DNA from: Bacillus sp. NTK071
GTDB lineage: Bacteria; Bacillota; Bacilli; Bacillales; Guptibacillaceae
DNA: 64,000 nucleotides
Direction of reading: 5' to 3'
Assembly: GCF_017303315.1 (NCBI RefSeq)
Contig: NZ_JAFKOI010000002.1
Coordinates: forward strand, 1-64,000
The translations under genes were made by a program, and so were the position numbers. A model generated the notes under the pieces. The model had not been told where the DNA came from, did no database searches, and saw only the letters and a list, made by a program, of their open reading frames with translations. Shown here one piece after another: positions 62,724 through 64,000 of this stretch (position 1 is its first letter; each line of letters begins with the position of its first letter).

Positions 62724-63290
62724 TTAACCCTTAATTAGGCCAAGCACTTCAGCACGAGCTGCAGCATCATTTTCAAAAACGCCTCTTACAGCTGATGTCA
62801 CAGTAGATGATCCAGGCTTCTTAACACCCCTCATCGTCATACACATATGCTCAGCTTCCACTACTACCATAACTCCATGAGGTTCTAGAGTTTCTACCAT
62901 TGAATTAGCAATGGTGGATGTAATACGCTCTTGAAGCTGTGGTCGTTTTGTTACAGATTCTACTGCTCTTGCAAGCTTACTTAGACCAGTTACTTTACCA
63001 CCTTTAGGTATGTATGCTACATGCGCTTTTCCAAAAAAAGGAACAAGATGGTGCTCACAAGTTGAATAGAAAGGAATATCCTTAACTAGCACTAACTCTT
63101 CGTGATCTTCTCCAAAAATGGTTTGGAAATGTTCCTTAGGATCTTGATGAAGTCCCTGAAAAATCTCTTCATACATTCTAGCAACTCGTTTTGGAGTATC
63201 TAATAATCCTTCACGCTCTGGGTCTTCTCCAATTGCTTCAAGGATCATTTTAACTGCTTCTTGTATTTTATCATGATTAACTTCGTACAT
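62724..63290 (-). CDS. folE: GTP cyclohydrolase I
   Basis: A 188-residue enzyme for the first step of folate synthesis (also called mtrA). Marks are [60 protein letters not shown] with the zinc CEHH, and [27 protein letters not shown] with the last cysteine. It precedes mtrB by 23 bp, as in B. subtilis. Confidence 0.97.
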   Translation of the reverse strand: MYEVNHDKIQEAVKMILEAIGEDPEREGLLDTPKRVARMYEEIFQGLHQDPKEHFQTIFGEDHEELVLVKDIPFYSTCEHHLVPFFGKAHVAYIPKGGKVTGLSKLARAVESVTKRPQLQERITSTIANSMVETLEPHGVMVVVEAEHMCMTMRGVKKPGSSTVTSAVRGVFENDAAARAEVLGLIKG

Positions 63291-63360
63291 GGTTCTTACT
63301 CCTCCATTCAGGGCCTTTAATACCTATGAAGATTCTAGCATAAGGTGAAAAAGTTAGCAA

Positions 63361-63394
63361 AAAAGAAGAGCCGCAAAATGTGCGGCTCTTCTTT
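63361..63394. terminator. Bidirectional terminator, hbs
   Basis: A 14-bp stem AAAGAAGAGCCGCA/TGCGGCTCTTCTTT (63362-63375 with 63381-63394) with T-runs on both strands. Confidence 0.94.
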
Positions 63395-63408
63395 GCCCTA
63401 TGTATTTC

Positions 63409-63681
63409 TTACTTCACTGCATCCTTAAGGGCTTTACCAGGTTTAAATGCAGGAACCTTACTTGCAGCGATTTCGATCTCTTCGCCAGTTTGAGGATTAC
63501 GCCCTTTACGAGCAGAACGCTCACGGACTTCAAAGTTACCAAAACCAATTAGTTGAACTTTGTCACCCTCTTGCAAGGATTGCATAATGTTATCAAAAAC
63601 TGAGTCAACAGCTTTTGTCGCTTCTTTTTTAGAAAGCTCTGCAGATTCTGCAACAGCATTGATTAGATCTGTCTTGTTCAT
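63409..63681 (-). CDS. hbs: DNA-binding protein HU
   Basis: A 90-residue [34 protein letters not shown], then the arm region [45 protein letters not shown]. It compacts the nucleoid. The start at 63681 has AGGAGGTG six bases upstream; three additional codons in frame are excluded. Promoter sequence lies about 100 bp upstream. Confidence 0.98.
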   Translation of the reverse strand: MNKTDLINAVAESAELSKKEATKAVDSVFDNIMQSLQEGDKVQLIGFGNFEVRERSARKGRNPQTGEEIEIAASKVPAFKPGKALKDAVK

Positions 63682-63783
63682 TCTGTTCACCTCCTCTCAA
63701 GAGAGATGGATAATTACATTCATTCACTTATTGACCAATATTTATACGTTGCAATGCACGTTTAGTACGTTTGCAAGCCCTAT

Positions 63784-63810
63784 ATTATACGAAGATGCGA
63801 AAGAATTCAA
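63784..63810 (-). promoter_or_regulatory. Promoter region of hbs
   Basis: Perfect TATAAT (63784-63789) with TTGAAT (63805-63810) at 15 bp, about 100 bp ahead of hbs. The region from 63682 to the end of the window holds no gene apart from this. Confidence 0.5.
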
Positions 63811-64000
63811 TACGTTTGTCTTGATTTCAGCGATTTTTCAATGATTTTTTACTTATTATCTGCTTAAAGTACCATTTGTAAACGCTTTATGGTGCACTTT
63901 GATGAAATTAGTTTATTCAATCTACTTCCTAACAATAAACCGTTTTACATAGTTAGAGGGTGTTTCAGAGAATAGAATTATCCTCTTTCTTATTTCTAAA

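Noticed and set aside
63877-63890. cre-like site TGTAAACGCTTTAT
   Set aside because: Two mismatches at conserved end positions and uncertain target gene.

Overview
The window looks like a piece of a chromosome from an endospore-forming Bacillaceae bacterium (low-GC Gram-positive). Evidence: an alpha/beta SASP, an SspM-like SASP, CotF-type coat proteins, a YjcZ protein, YpjB, bacillithiol genes bshA/bshB1, menaquinone and heptaprenyl genes, and the Bacillus subtilis hbs-to-ponA gene order, read here on the minus strand. The species cannot be fixed from sequence alone; the accessory genes (EVE-like/HNH nuclease, lone kynureninase, lone amidase) and several gene-order differences show it is not B. 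subtilis itself.

Layout. 1-1.1 kb: putative EVE-like/HNH nuclease. 1.2-2.3 kb: folD behind a probable ZTP riboswitch. 2.4-3.1 kb: seven tRNA genes on the minus strand (Leu, Arg, Met, Tyr, Gln, Gly, Arg in transcription order). 3.2-8.5 kb (+): kynureninase, two coat-like proteins, an alanine/Na+ symporter, a YjcZ protein, a 5'-nucleotidase and a thioredoxin-reductase-like flavoprotein. 8.6-13.8 kb: mostly small sporulation or unknown genes, including the D,D-carboxypeptidase, SASP, YppE, a RacA-like protein, SspM-like protein and YppC. 13.9-17.3 kb (+): recU-ponA. 17.4-27.0 kb (-): ypoC-nth-dnaD, asnS, aspB-ypmB-ypmA, a degenerate MBL-fold protein and dinG. 27.1-29.4 kb: panBCD with a structured leader. 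29.5-35.1 kb: mazG-like, dapB, mgsA, bshB1, bshA, cca, birA as one tightly overlapping operon. 35.2-44.8 kb: ypjC, YugP-like protease, ypjB, ypjA, qcrABC, ypiF, a GNAT gene, ypiB, ypiA and an unknown gene. 45.0-57.4 kb: the aromatic supraoperon aroC(aroF)-aroB-aroH-trpEDCFBA-hisC-tyrA-aroA(aroE). 57.6-59.1 kb: amidase where B. subtilis has cheR. 59.1-64 kb: ndk, hepT, menG, hepS, mtrB, folE, hbs.

How the genes work together. Chorismate is made by aroB/aroC/aroA and channelled to Trp (trpEDCFBA) or to Tyr/Phe (aroH, tyrA, hisC). The trp leader carries about eleven (G/U)AG triplets plus an intrinsic terminator, and the TRAP protein expected to bind them is encoded 8 kb away (mtrB, with folE). 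hepS/menG/hepT build and finish menaquinone, the substrate of the qcrABC complex in the same window. panBCD feeds CoA synthesis; bshA/bshB1 make bacillithiol.

The most interesting unexplained signals are RNA- or DNA-structural: a 151-bp inverted-repeat element between nth and dnaD, a run of four hairpins between ypmA and the MBL-like gene, a perfect 28-bp palindrome at 11455-11482, terminator-bearing leaders upstream of panB, asnS and the unknown gene at 44773, and a long inverted repeat upstream of the D,D-carboxypeptidase. No complete new defence or mobile system was found; the EVE-like/HNH gene is the only clear defence candidate.
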